Notes under the pieces: generated by a model
Seen by the model: the letters and a program-made list of their open reading frames with translations, nothing else
What the model was told of the DNA's origin: nothing
Databases searched by the model: none
Program-made: the position numbers and the translations under genes
Shown: in pieces, positions 21,605 to 33,296 of the stretch
Layout: the number at the start of each line of letters is the position of its first letter
How positions within the stretch are numbered: the first letter of the stretch is position 1
Origin: Psilocybe azurescens
Taxonomy: Eukaryota > Basidiomycota > Agaricomycetes > Agaricales > Agrocybaceae
Reading direction: 5' to 3'
Assembly (NCBI GenBank): GCA_023853785.1
Contig: JAJIRX010000831.1
Coordinates: 1-64,000 of the forward strand
Length of the DNA: 64,000 bases

Positions 21605-23586
21605 TTAAGAGTATGCTCTTCTGGTGTAGAATAGGCTGTAATCTGTGGAAGCTGTCCGAGAAGATGCCTTGGAGTAATGTGAGGCAGATGCTCTGGAGCA
21701 GAGTGAGATGCCTACTATATTGACGGTTTTATATGTATCTTTTGCAGATGAGAATTTCCTTTCGCCATCTGATATTTCCTTGAACGCATCCATGCAAAGT
21801 TTGAGTTTATCCATGATATGCAGTTTGAGGTTTGCCGTGGCTTGCTGTTGTTGCGACCGTGATATCGACGACATGAATTAAGAAGAGGCAGGAATGGAGG
21901 AGATAGATGCAGCCATAATATCCCGTAAAGGGTGTCGCGTAATTGTATATTATTTGTTGATATGTGTAACGAGGTGTCCATTGGACGAGAGTACGAGTGC
22001 TGAGAGTGACCGTCAAAATTGGACTAGTGAAATATTCAACAAAACAAATTTTAAAAAGGGAAGTCTATAAAGCACCTGGACGACATCATGGATCAGCTTA
22101 AACACAGAAATATATTCCATCCGAAAATGCTTTTGCACCTATTCCATACCATCCTCTCTGGCGACATCCTTGTTTATGTAGCTGGGAGTACGCTCCTTGT
22201 ACACGCGGTCGATGTTGAACCTTTCGAATTGCGTGAGGTGGACTTTCAACTTGAGTTCCTCAGGGTATATATGGACATGCGTATGACTTTCGGACGTACA
22301 CGGCGCCTGCTTGGTAAAGGCTCAAGTAGTCAAAGGGTCTATATTACGGCACTCCTCTCCCAACCGGGTACAAGAATCGGAGCCGGGATAAGATCCTCCC
22401 TCTCGCCACACCTCTCTCTGACAGCACTCTTCTCCATTTCTTCGTCACCCTCTATCCATGTTCTTCCATGTCTACTTCTTCCTGCACAGACGGAAGTCTG
22501 TGCCACATTGCTCGTCTCTAGTGCGCCTCTAGCTCCTTCCTCCTTATCCTTATCATCGTAATCTCCTGATCCATATGAAATTCCTGCGCCATATTTTCCT
22601 CATCCGCAGTGGGCTGCCATCTACACGAAGCTCACCACCTGAGGCGTTTCCCAAGAGGGAGAGTCTGCCTCGCCAAGCTGAGCAGTGCAGAGATAGGAGA
22701 GCCTGGCTTATTTCTTGAACGGCGGGTATCCCACAATAAGCATATACAGAATGAATCCGAAAACCACCAGTCAACTTCAATGCCCTGTCGATTGTCGGTG
22801 TTGAACAATACCCATGGCGCGGTATAGTGCAGGGTACCATAGATCGGCATCCTTTTGTCTCCCGGGTTGTCAGTCAGCCTCGCCAGTCCAAAGTTTCCCA
22901 CTTTCACATTCATCTTTGCATCCAGCAAAAGGTTTTCGAGTTTTAAGTCCCGGTGAATCACTCGATGGGTGTGCATGTAATGGCAAGCCCCGATGACCTG
23001 CACCATAAAGAAGCGCGCTTCTGGTTCTGTTAAATACCCCGCCGAAGCAGCATATCCATCAGCGATTCAGAGGGACACAGCTCGAGTATCGTATAAACAT
23101 TCTCGTTGTCCTCGAAACATCCTCGGAAGCTGACGATATTGGGATGATCGAGCGAACGATGGATCTTGATTGTAGCGTAAAGTTGAATGTTATTCAATGT
23201 TAGCATGGGTTTTAGGTTGCTACAGAAAGAGACTTACTTTTGTTTTGGCCCTCTTCATTGTAAGAGACGCTTTTGTGACGACATTACTCGCCAAGTGTAC
23301 TCCTTGCCAATCTTTCATCTCATAAACACTGGCAGACCCGTTCTACACTCCATAAAAGAACCCTAAACAGTAAATTAAATCGACAAATCGACAAAAAATG
23401 CAACCTCCCAGTCTTATCACTTACCACTGTCGGTAAGGGTAAGGAGAGCCGAGTCGGCTTGCTGCCATTCCAATTGCGACCTGGTTCGGGTGGTGTACAT
23501 GGCGAAGAATCAACACCGACGGTGTTTAAACAGGGGTATGGGTGTTGGGTAGTCGTAGACGGCTCCGTTCTCGGTGTTTGATGCAT
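21605..23586 (-). pseudogene. Polo-like kinase (PLK/Cdc5) copy 1, internally deleted
   Basis: It starts MHQTPRTEPSTTTQ at 23586. Kinase sequence follows: VYEMKDWQGVHLASNVVTK with the beta-3 Lys replaced by Asn, and VIHRDLKLENLLLD with an intact HRD. NFG stands in place of DFG and APW in place of APE. The C-lobe jumps from FCICLL near 22740 to the post-kinase linker, so about 0.5 kb present in copy 2 is missing. The first half of polo box 1 is also missing (about 0.5 kb). A C-terminal piece of polo box 2 ends at stop 21605-21607. The kinase N-lobe has a frame change near 23030. Family function is mitotic control; this copy cannot encode a full kinase. Confidence 0.75.
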
Positions 23587-24202
23587 GATTTTAATATTTT
23601 CTTGTCTGCGTCGAAAGAGGAGAAGAGGAGACAAGCGAGATCTAACCCCCATCTTGGGTCTGGTTGCAGCCCGAAACGAGAATGTGACTGAACATGGCTC
23701 CCACGAAGTTCACGCGTTGCGTTATTCGTACGTCTTCAAAGAATTGACTGAAAACGACGTGTGGATGAGCTATTTCAAAATCAGCTGATGAGAAAGCGAT
23801 GATTGGTGACGCTGCATTACAACGCCGTCGAATGTGCGGCCACCTCCACGATCAAGGGGAAGGCCAGGGTGGCAACCAAGGAGTGCGCCGAGCCCAAAAT
23901 CAAGACTAGGGCCTTGAGCCGAGGAGCTCCTAGATGGAGGCGTGGTACTCGATGTGGTGGGAAGGGAACTGCGCTGCATATGGATTGGATGGCGGCAGGG
24001 GCGGTGGGCTGAATAGCAGGTCGTATAGGCAGGGATCGTACTCATATTCCATATCGTAGTCGTAGTTGTAGGCTGACGCCTCTTATTCTTCATCTCCATC
24101 TGCAGCGTGATACTAGTTTCCACCAGCAGCTGCTGCTACAAAGCCATCCAGTCCTCCCTAGTCCATCATCGCCATCTCCGGGCCCATGCCCACCGCACCG
24201 CG

Positions 24203-24730
24203 TCAGCGCCGACGCGACTCCCCTGTGCACACGAGGTCGTCGAGCACGATCATGTCGTCTGCGTCCATTACTATTGGGAGTGAGGTTTGTTGAGATGAGT
24301 TTGAGGCAGGGTTTGAGGCAGGGTTGGGGTTCGCGGTGTGAGTTGGGGTTGATGTATGGTTTGCAGGTGGCGATGTTGATGTTGATGATGGAGGAATTGA
24401 TAATGATGGTGATGCAGGTGTCGTTGATGGAGGGAGTGGAATCGGTGCAGAGCCCGAGACCACGCTCGTGCTCGCAGTCGCGGTTATCGTCGAGGGCAGC
24501 GGTGTGTCTGCAGACGATTCAGATGCCGCCGGCGATGACGAAGAACGCAGATCCAATGATCGGAACGTTACGAAACGAGGGGGAGACGAAGAGCTGGAGG
24601 AGCTGGAGGATGCAGATGACGTAGAAGACGCGTAGGATAGCGCGGACGAGGACGACCGTGATTGTATCATGTGCGGCAACAGCGCTTCTGGTTCTGGTTC
24701 TAGCTCTGGTGCTGGAGGAATTTCGTTCAC
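24203..24730 (-). CDS. Ser/Pro/Thr-rich low-complexity protein (hypothetical)
   Basis: A single 175-codon frame starts MNEIPPAPELEPEPEALLPH. It has a Ser run (SSTSSASSSSSSSSSPP), Pro/Thr-rich spacers and an acidic hydrophobic end (MDADDMIVLDDLVCTG). It lies in a 1.2-kb segment found in unit 1 of the tandem duplication but absent from unit 2. No domain. It may be a chance ORF in repetitive GA/TC-rich DNA. Confidence 0.3.
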   Translation of the reverse strand: MNEIPPAPELEPEPEALLPHMIQSRSSSSALSYASSTSSASSSSSSSSSPPRFVTFRSLDLRSSSSPAASESSADTPLPSTITATASTSVVSGSAPIPLPPSTTPASPSLSIPPSSTSTSPPANHTSTPTHTANPNPASNPASNSSQQTSLPIVMDADDMIVLDDLVCTGESRRR

Positions 24731-25522
24731 GATGAGTGGGGGTGCATGTATACTCGAGTAATTGAGTACGTGAAGAGAATCAGGTCGTAGTTAGTGGAAG
24801 CAAGCGAGAAAACAAAGCAAGAAGCCGGCCAGTTGGTTTCGTACTCGAAACTCGAACACCGCGTGGAATCTACGATCCTAGTCAGCCCACACTCTCACTC
24901 CCAACCGATTCGAGCACTCGTAACGCCCCTGTGTATTCCTTTCCTGCAGAAACGAGTTTCTTCGTGTACATAGTTCGAGTTGGAGTGGCGGTAAACTGTG
25001 AGGTGCGAGTTCTCCGTGCTTAGTCATCCTTGCTGATGTGAAAGGGCTTGCCTTTGTTCACTCACATCAGGGTTGCATCTTTCTCAATGGTTTTCCTTGT
25101 GCGGATGCTTTTGGCGCTTGACGCAATTTCCTACTTCAAGGTGATAGCAGACCAGGCTCTATTCATATTCATCGACTGGGTTGTCTACGTTTGGAGTTCA
25201 CCATACCAGTGACCACCGTCGGCCTGGTCCGATGTCTCATCCTCCACGCTTTAATTCCTTCAGGGCCATAGGTTTTGATACCAGTTCCATAACACTCAGC
25301 GTGGGTCGCATCTTTGTACTTTCCAAACATAATCTCTCATGTGTACGTTACGATCAACCTGATGCACCCATATTTCATTTGGTATTTTATTTTCCTGTTA
25401 TATTGCCCCAATTCGAATCCTAAACCTTTCTGACCTTGATATTATCCGAAGAGATTAGTCTAGACAGCATCCCTGCAACGCACAACCAATTTCTGATCGC
25501 AGTTCTATTCCGACGCGCGGGC

Positions 25523-25878
25523 TCACAAGTTCCTGCGTCCATTACCAAACGTGATCCCGGTTCCAAATTGGTTCGAGCCCCCGCCAAAGTTAAAGCCTCC
25601 ATTTAAATTACCCCCATTCGATCCTCCGTTCGACGATCCAATGTTCGAGCCTCCAACGTTTCCGCCTAATCCGACGTTTGACCCTCCGTTCGATGATCCA
25701 ATGTTTGAGCCTCCAACGTTTCCACCTAATCCGACGTTCGACCCCCGTTGTTGGATCCGCTGTTCGTAAAGGTGCCCGAGTTCCCGCTGTTGCCGATTCC
25801 GAATTGTGGTAACGCAACAACAGTCTGCGCAACGAACGCAGAAGCGAGCAAGGCGGCAAGAGTCAAAGAAGAAAACAT
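25523..25878 (-). CDS. Small secreted Gly/Asn-rich repeat protein, copy 2
   Basis: It starts at 25878 MFSSLTLAALLASAFVAQTV (signal peptide), then LPQFGIGNSGNSGTF. The 20-residue repeats GSNVGLGGNVGGSNIGSSNG appear twice, followed by GGNLNGGFNFGGGSNQFG and a stop at 25523-25525. The same one-base frame change as copy 1 occurs at G5 (about 25742-25746), so either the break predates the duplication or both runs are miscounted in the assembly. Confidence 0.6.
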
Positions 25879-26589
25879 CCTTGGCTGCTGGTAAATGCAT
25901 TAATCAAGGTCAAGATGTATGCATTTACCAAACTAACACACGTACTGGGTTGAGAGAAGTATAGATATTGGAAGTAACTGCGGGCTGATGGGTGAGGTTG
26001 TAATTGACAAAGGAGGGATCGCTCACTTGATCGTAAAGTGAGCGCTTTGTGGAGATCACTGGAGTTCTATTCAAAAAGTACGCTTACTATATAGGAAAAT
26101 CAAGGCCCAACCAAGTTTTCAGTAACTGTCCCACATCCCACGATATATGGTTCTTGTTTTCCGATAAAGGAGCCATAATTAACCATCCAGCTAATGTGAG
26201 ATATTTCTGCGCATGCAATCCAGAAGAACGAATTTAGTTCTTTCGGTTTCTCTTTGTAGAGCGTAGTTCCGAGCCTTTGCAACCCAGAATTCTTCGATAC
26301 AAGTCGGTGTGATGACACCATACCTTTAGAAGCTCGATGGCATTCATGAATCACGGCAAAGGCAAATAGTACTTACATATTGTTAAATCCTCAGGGCCTA
26401 TTTTAAGGCCAGGGTCTTGTAGCCATTCACGGAGGCTTGTCCAGAATCCAAAATCCTTGGACCGCCATCATTGTATAGTCCCATTTTCCCTTTCATTCTC
26501 TTCGCTAACAAGGATTCCCACTCTATCGACCTCCGCCTCCGTACTACACAGGGCGCCCTAGAAAGCCGCTAGTCAGAAGAGTTGCGGGC

Positions 26590-26945
26590 CTAGCAGCTGA
26601 TACCAAAACTCAAGGGTTCATGGTTAGATTTTATGGTACAGGTTAAATGTTTACTGTAGTACGACGAGTTAGGTTCATACCTAGAGTCAAGCCTCATTTG
26701 TCGAAAAGTCGTCCCTAACTGCCCGCCGTCGAGCTGCTTTACCCAACGAGCTCCTTCACCCCAACCAGCAATCTCAGAGAAAAACCAGTTTAGAGCATCA
26801 GCGTACTTCTTCTGGGTCTTGATATAGGATATGCTGATAGTACAAAACGACTCCGAGTCTCCGAGATTCCAATCCATGTATGCCATGCACTTCGAACCTG
26901 CAATGTATATCCAAAATTGGCGATGTCGAACTGCACTTCTGCCAT
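26590..26945 (-). CDS. Unknown gene of the duplication, copy 2
   Basis: It starts MAEVQFDIANFGYTLQ at 26945. The longer frame then reads CMAYMDWNLGDSESFCTIS, YADALNWFFSEIAGWG and WVKQLDGGQLGTTFRQM. An intron or one-base shift near 26895 joins the two frames. I do not recognise the family. Conservation of sequence and position in both units supports a real ancestral gene. Confidence 0.45.
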
Positions 26946-27369
26946 GATATAGCTCTGCATGCTGCATATTTTCACCCTCCTCTTAAACAGCGTTGCTAAT
27001 TCAAAATTTCATATCCACGTTGGTTTTTCGCTTCCTGGTGAGGTAGGCGCCGGACGGTCAAGTTGTCATTCCAAATAAAATACCATTCGCATCACGTGGA
27101 TTTATTGTGTCGCGCGACGCGCCGGCGCGTTGCTTACGCGAACATATAAATTGATATTTTTAAAAGTTTTAATAAACTACGATGAGTCTTTGTATCTATC
27201 AGGGCAAATATTTAAAATGATATCGTGCGTTTGATGATCAATTGACGACACTCGTAATTGTGAGATGAGTCGGAGCTATACGCTCACCTACTAAGTATGA
27301 TGTATATGACCTTGGTCCGAGCCCACACTAGTAGCGTTCCAGGATCTGAATAATTCAGATAAATGAGCG

Positions 27370-30300
27370 CTAAAAAGTCTCTTGAGAGTATGCTCTCCTG
27401 GTATAGAACAGGCCATAATCGGTGGAAACTGTCCGAGAAGATGCCTTGGAGCAACATGAGGCAGATGCTCGGGAGCAGAGTGAGATGTTTGCCATATTGA
27501 CGGTTTTATATGTATTATTTTCAGGCAAGATTTCTTCTTCACCTCCTAATATTTGCTTGAATGAATCCATGGAAATTTTGAGTTTATCCATGATATGTTG
27601 TTTGAGGTTTGCCGCGTCTTGCTCTTGTTGCAACCGTGACATTGACGACGTAAATTGAGAAGAGGCAAGAAGGGAGATAGATGCAGCCATAATATCCCGT
27701 AAAGTGTGTCGCGTAATTGTATGATATTTGTCGATATGCGTAACGAGGTGTCCATTGGATGAGAGTATGAGTGTCGAATGATCGTCAAAATGGAACTAGT
27801 GAAATATTCAACAAAAATAAATTTTAAAAAGGAAGTCTATAAGGCACCTGCACAACATCATGGCTCAGCATAAACACAGAAATGTGTTCCATCCGAAAAT
27901 GCTTTTGTACCCATTCCATTCCATCCTTCCTAGCTACATTCTTGTACGTGTAGCTGCGCTCCTTGTACAAGTGGTCGATGTTGGACCTTTCGAATTGCGT
28001 GAGGAGGTGGACTTTCAACTTGAGTTCTTCAGGGTATATATGGATGGTGTATGACTTGCGCACGTATGCGGCGCCTCCTTGGCAAAGTGTCAAATAGTCG
28101 AAGTGTCTGTATTATGAAAAGGGAGTCAGTACACTGATTAGAAATTTTCGAAACAGAAAAAGGGAATAAGAACAATAATACATACACTTTATCACCGCTC
28201 AGCACCAACGTCGTACTGTCATTAAAATGCACACCAACGCTGCCATCCGTAAGCACGTAACCCATTTCGTACTCATCACAAAAATCCACCCAGCCTACGA
28301 TGAACACTCTTTCGTCCGGCAGCGGCAGGATCTGGCCGTTCCTGGAATAATGGTCGGGAAAGACGCGCCCGGCAGCTTTGGCATCAAATGCAGTAGCCAG
28401 AGTTTGAGCGACCGAATCGAAGCTGTTGAGCTTGAGCTCAGGAACAGACACAGGGGTAGGTGTGGGCGTGGATTCAGTTATTGTTTTGTTGAAAGACAAA
28501 CTGAAATGGAAAATAGAAGAAAAAAGACCCGGGTGTATATTGATAAATTTCTTGACCCTTAATGGAACACGGTTTCTCGTCGACGACAATCTTGGCACGT
28601 ACTCCCGAGAGGGTACGAGAATGGGAGCGGAAATAAGATCCTCCCTCTCGCAACACCTCTCTCTGACGACACTCTTCTCCCCTTCCTCGTCTCCCTCATA
28701 TCCATGTTCGTCCGTGTCTACTTTCTTCCTGCACAGACTCCATCTGTGCGAAATTGCTCGTGTTACATGCCTCTAGCCCCTTTATCCTTGTCTTTCTCAA
28801 CGTACTCTCTACATTCTCCTGATCCGTATGAAATTCCTGCGCCATGTTCCCCATCCGCAGTGGGTTACCATCTACACGAGGCTCACCACCTGAGGCGTTT
28901 CCCAAGAAGAGAGGCCGCCTCGCCAAGCTGAGCAGCACAGAGATGGACGAGCCTGGCTGCACCGCCTCCTCGAGCTCTCTCTGCTGTCGAAGGATGCTAC
29001 CAATGGTCCCATTCTTACTCACCGTCCGCCCGACTGCAGGCCCACTACTTCCAAACACAGGTATCGAGGCACCCACGCCAGAAGTTAACCACGGTGTGGA
29101 TATTCCAGCTGCATTGAAGTCCACATCGAGCAGTGAGTGCTTGCGTAGCCGCTTAAAATTGCTATCCGACTGGTATTTAGTTATATGTCTGAAATCAGGC
29201 GGCGAGTCGTGAGCTGATATAGGGATATGAGAGGGGAAAGTTCCCTGTGTGAAGAACGCGTGGTCGATGATCGCATTTAGCGTTGGGCATTTTGAGGCAT
29301 GTGGAGCGAGGATCTGTGAAACGAGATGCTGCGCTGTCGAGGAGAAAGCACGATCGGTGGGGAACTCGTACTCGGTAGCTCGTATCCGTCTAAGCAGAAG
29401 CTCGGATTCAATCCCTTTCTGGATATCAACACAAGAAAAGCGTACGTGTATAGAGCCTTAGCGTCGCCCTCTTGTCTCTTGAGCGGCGGGTGCCCCACAA
29501 TAAGCATATACAGAATAAATCCGATAAACAACAAGTCAACTTCAATGCCCTGTCGATTGTCGGTGTTGAACAATACCCATGGCGCGATATCGTGCAGGGT
29601 ACCATAGATCGGCATCCTTTGTCTCCCGGGTTATCAGTCAGCCTTGCAAGTCCAAAGTTTCCCACTTTCACATTCATTTTTGCATCCAGCAAAAGGTTTT
29701 TGAGTTTTAAGTCCCGGTGGATCACTCGGTGGGTGTGCATGTAATGGCAAGCCCCGATGACCTGCACCATAAAGAAGCGCGCCTCGGGTTCTGTTACATA
29801 CCCCCGCCGAAGCAACATATCCATTAGAGATCCAGAGGGACACAGCTCGAGTATCGTATAAACATTCTCGTTGTCCTCAAAACATTCTCGGAAGCTGACG
29901 ATATTGGGATGATCGAGCGAACAATGAATCTTGATTTTGGCGTAAAGCTGAATTTTTGTCGATGTTAGCACGGGTTTCAGCTTGTTACAGAATGAGACTT
30001 ACTTTTATTTTGGCCCTCTTCGTTCCAAGAGACGCTTTTGTGACGACATTACACGCCAAGTGTACTCCTTGCCAATCCTTTACCTCATAGACACTTGCAG
30101 ACCCGTTCTAAACTCCAGAAAACAACCATCAACAGCTAAGTTAAATCGAGAAATCGACAAAAAGATGCACCTCTTCGAGAAGCCCAAACCTTTCAAATTG
30201 CAACTTCCCAGTCTTATCACTGACCACTGTCGGTAGGGAGAGCGGAGTCGGCTTGCTGCCATTCCAATTGGGACCTGGCTCGGGTGGTGTGCATTGTAAA

Positions 30301-30380
30301 GAATCAACACCGACTGTGTTTACCCAGGGGGATGGGTGTTGGGTACTGGTAGGCGGCTCCGTTCTCGGTGTGTGATGCAT
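27370..30380 (-). pseudogene. Polo-like kinase (PLK/Cdc5-type) copy 2, catalytically dead
   Basis: It starts MHHTPRTEPPTSTQHPSPWV at 30380. The kinase entry is VVSDKTGKLQFERFGLLEE, and an intron precedes NGSASVYEVKDWQGVHLACN, so the Gly-loop is degenerate and the beta-3 Lys is Asn. It continues DHPNIVSFRECFEDNENVY, VIHRDLKLKNLLLD, NFG for DFG and APW for APE. IIDHAFFTQGTFPSHIP is the PLK-typical end of the kinase domain. Polo box 1 has VGWVDFCDEYEMGYVLTDGS and polo box 2 has HSTLILSSNGHLVTHID. The last frame ends at 27370. A one-base shift at 29618-29620 breaks the kinase frame relative to copy 1. Polo boxes normally dock phosphosubstrates; here only a binding role could remain. Confidence 0.8.
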
Positions 30381-30950
30381 GGTTTTTAATATTTTTCTTG
30401 TCTGCGTCGAAACAGGAGAGGAGGGAAGTGAGGTCTAACCCCATCTTGGGTCTGGTTGCAGCTCTAAACGAGAATGTGACTGAACATGGCTTCCACGAGG
30501 TAAACGCGTTGTGTTATTCGAATATCTTCACAGAATTGGCTGAAAACGAGGTGTGGAGGTGCTATATCTAATTCAGTTGATGAGAAAGCGATGGTTGATG
30601 CCAACTCTTTGAGTTTGTACTTGTTCAAAAGCAGTACGTACTTACAGCCTTACACGACCACTGTGTACTATTCACGACCCATGGACGTACCCTTATTTGA
30701 AGCCCTGCTGTAAGTAATTGGTGGTGAGTCTGCAAGTCTCGGATCTCGGATCTCGGATCTCTGTCAAGCTCCAGACCTGATGCGGATGCTTAGTCATCCT
30801 TACCACCGAACTTGACGTGAAAGGGCTGCCTTTGTTCTTGAGTGAGCGATCACATAGCCAGGGCAGGATCTTTTCAATCGCTTCTTTTTCGAACCCCTTC
30901 TTGTGTTAATATTTCTTTGCTACTTCGAAGTGATAGCAAATCTAACCTAC

Positions 30951-31862
30951 GGAAGTTTCCCACCTCAGCCACACAAGTCCGATCCCATTCTCTGCAGCGA
31001 CTTATGAGGCCTATGAGTCTGCACCGTAATTCGTTCCTCAGGTCTACTGCTCAAAGTCCTGATATAATATCAGCTACATTGACACGGAATTTCAATATTT
31101 TTCTATCTACCCGTCAGGCACAATAACGTTCGCCTGCTCGAGCGTCGAGGCAGAGTAAGCAAGCATCATATTGCGCGTCGCGATGTATATCTCTTCAAGT
31201 TCTTGGTGTCATGGTATCGCATCTTCCCCACTATCCCAGTGCATAATGCCTTGTACTCATGATAATACTCAGTACACGGGGAATTTGAAGATTAAAAGGG
31301 TAACCGATACCTCGGACGTAGGTCCAAGCTGGTCCAAGCCTATGTAAAATTCCTTTTTTGAAGTGAGTGGCACCGCTCTCCATTCCATGATCAAGTCGAA
31401 AACAAATCGTACATACTTCCATAGATGGATGGAAGTCTCTTTTCTTGAGCCTTCAAATCCTGTTCAAGTTCTAGATATCTCCAGTGTCCGGAAGAATACC
31501 ATAACATTAGTCAAAGGGCGCCGCTGTTGCCATTGAGGTGAGGGAGGTTTGTCATTCTTGGCACCATTAACGCGTGAACCCCGTGGCCCAGAGACACAAG
31601 GTCTTGCAGAATCATTGTTGAAGGCAAAACAGTGGCCACCTCTTCCGCATTCTGTTTGAAAGGCCTATATCGAATTTGTATAAATAGCCTACCGAATTCA
31701 CCTCCTCAATCCCCATCTCCTCTGTCCTCCTCCTACGCAGACTACATTACCAGTATACAGCAAAGCACCCAGCTCCTCTCCAGATTTATGATCCAAGCTC
31801 TCACCCAGGACTTAAGTTTCAAAGGACATCTGCACCTTTCAGCCGAATTATTTACTTCATCC
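30951..31862. other. Gene-poor stretch with a TATA-like site
   Basis: No recognisable protein. A TATAAATA at 31678-31685 is the best promoter-like site and lies about 180 bp before the weak plus-strand frame at 31863. Minus frames near 31231-31422 are unrecognised. Confidence 0.35.
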
Positions 31863-32566
31863 CGACAAAACGATGTCGGCCTTGTGCATCGTTGATGCAC
31901 CGCTCAACACAGATATACAGAGTTTGTCCGTGGGAATTGGGCAACAAGATACATCCATCTCAAAGCTGCTACGACAGATGATACATTTTTGGATGGAATT
32001 TATGATGGGATTGCCAGGTGTAACTGTAGGGCCGTTAACTATTCAAAGTTTGCGAGAAGAAAAAAACAATGTGTCAGAATCGAACTCATATACTGCCATC
32101 TGTGTCTGTGTCGCCTTCCAGACCAGCCTTCGACCATATCCACTCCGAAGGCGCTTCACCCGCCTCCCTTTGGACAGATGTCACGCCCTCACACCGTGCA
32201 CTCACCTGCCAAGTGCCTATCCACGCCTGTTCTGAGTGGGACTGTACTCCTACCACAGGAGATCGATATTATTCTCGTACATGAGTTCGAATGGGACTTT
32301 TCGAGGTGTCCCTGGGCCTCCGAGTTGTCAGAGGAGATGTGCCGGTGCATCTGCGACGACACTACCCTCAAAAGGACCCGTTGAACTCGTGTCGGGGCTT
32401 TACATGTGGTCTACTTACCGTCATGGACAGCCATAATACCGCCAACTTCATCACCGTATGGGACGTAGTGGTCGCAACATATCGCGCATTCCGTTCAGAA
32501 GCCCTCCGCTACCAGGGGCTATGGACCTCGTATATTCAACCCCTAATAAAACTAGTTTTTGATTAG
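31863..32566 (+). other. Possible hypothetical gene (weak)
   Basis: Several overlapping plus frames give protein-like text, for example FVRGNWATRYIHLKAATTDD followed by FLDGIYDGIARCNCRAVNYS and RIELIYCHLCLCRLPDQP (about 31925-32130), then LVSGLYMWSTYRHGQP near 32390. No single frame spans it and no family is recognised. It could be a decayed gene. Confidence 0.25.
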
Positions 32567-33296
32567 ACAGACCACTTTTTTGCTCAGTCGATGGAAAGCC
32601 GACAAAGCATCTATGAGCTCAATGAAGAAGAGGTGACCACAGCCATCAGAAGCCATTTCGGAGGGATGATCCGTTGGTCTGAAATGCACCCAGTCGTGTA
32701 CCAAGAGGATGTTGGATTTTGAAGACTGGTCAGTGAGAATATTGGTGATCTTCGTGAGGCAGCAACGATCTGGGGAATCAAACAAGTAAGGAGAAAGAGC
32801 CAAAATCATGATAAACGAAAAACGTGAACGAACTTAACATTTTACATTATTACCCAGCCACATCTGTATACTATACATACGGCAATATACAATAATCTTT
32901 ATACATTTGAAATCAGAAGGGGTTGTAACTCTTAAAACGGTTACTCCTAGTGTCATTTGAACAAGAAGCATTGTCTGAGTCTCGTCGCACAGCATGACGT
33001 AAATTGCTAAATTAGTGTCGCGCAAGGGTGCTGACTCCATCGACCTTTCCCAATGCAGGTTCATGTCCACCATTGGCTCCCTATTCTACCCCACAAAGTG
33101 CTCCTCACTCTACGCCGCTTTTGACGTCTTCATTTCACAGTCACCAGGCAAAGCTATGACGCTGGGAAGCGTGACCTCGACAACGAAAGGTATAAATGTA
33201 CTCGGTTTTTGGACACTGTTAATTCAATCAATTCTAGGAACACACACCTCAATATCACCACTACACTTATAATCGAACAGACTTACATAAATCATC
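32567..33296. other. Gene-free stretch upstream of the CsbD-like gene
   Basis: Short frames only. A TATAAATG at about 33191, roughly 105 bp before the CsbD-like start, is a plausible core promoter element. Confidence 0.4.

Larger units (their letters stand above)
19420..25160. repeat. Tandem segmental duplication, unit 1
   Basis: The unit aligns head-to-tail with 25205-30950. The left end starts with 'gcctggtccgatgtct' and the right end matches unit 2 at 'cttagtcatcctt' (25019 against 30790). Within it lie, on the minus strand, the secreted Gly-rich gene, an unknown gene and a Polo-like kinase. Relative to unit 2 it lacks about 0.5 kb (unit 2 28120-28600) and another 0.5 kb (unit 2 28955-29470). 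It carries about 1.2 kb (23810-25010) that unit 2 lacks. Confidence 0.85.
25205..30950. repeat. Tandem segmental duplication, unit 2
   Basis: Head-to-tail copy of 19420-25160 with the same gene order and strand. It retains the kinase C-lobe and polo box 1 lost from unit 1. The two units differ by many point changes and small indels, so the duplication is not recent. Confidence 0.85.

Noticed and set aside
24274..24624. Plus-strand ORF rich in Met/Leu
   Set aside because: Antisense of the Ser-rich frame with no domain; kept out.
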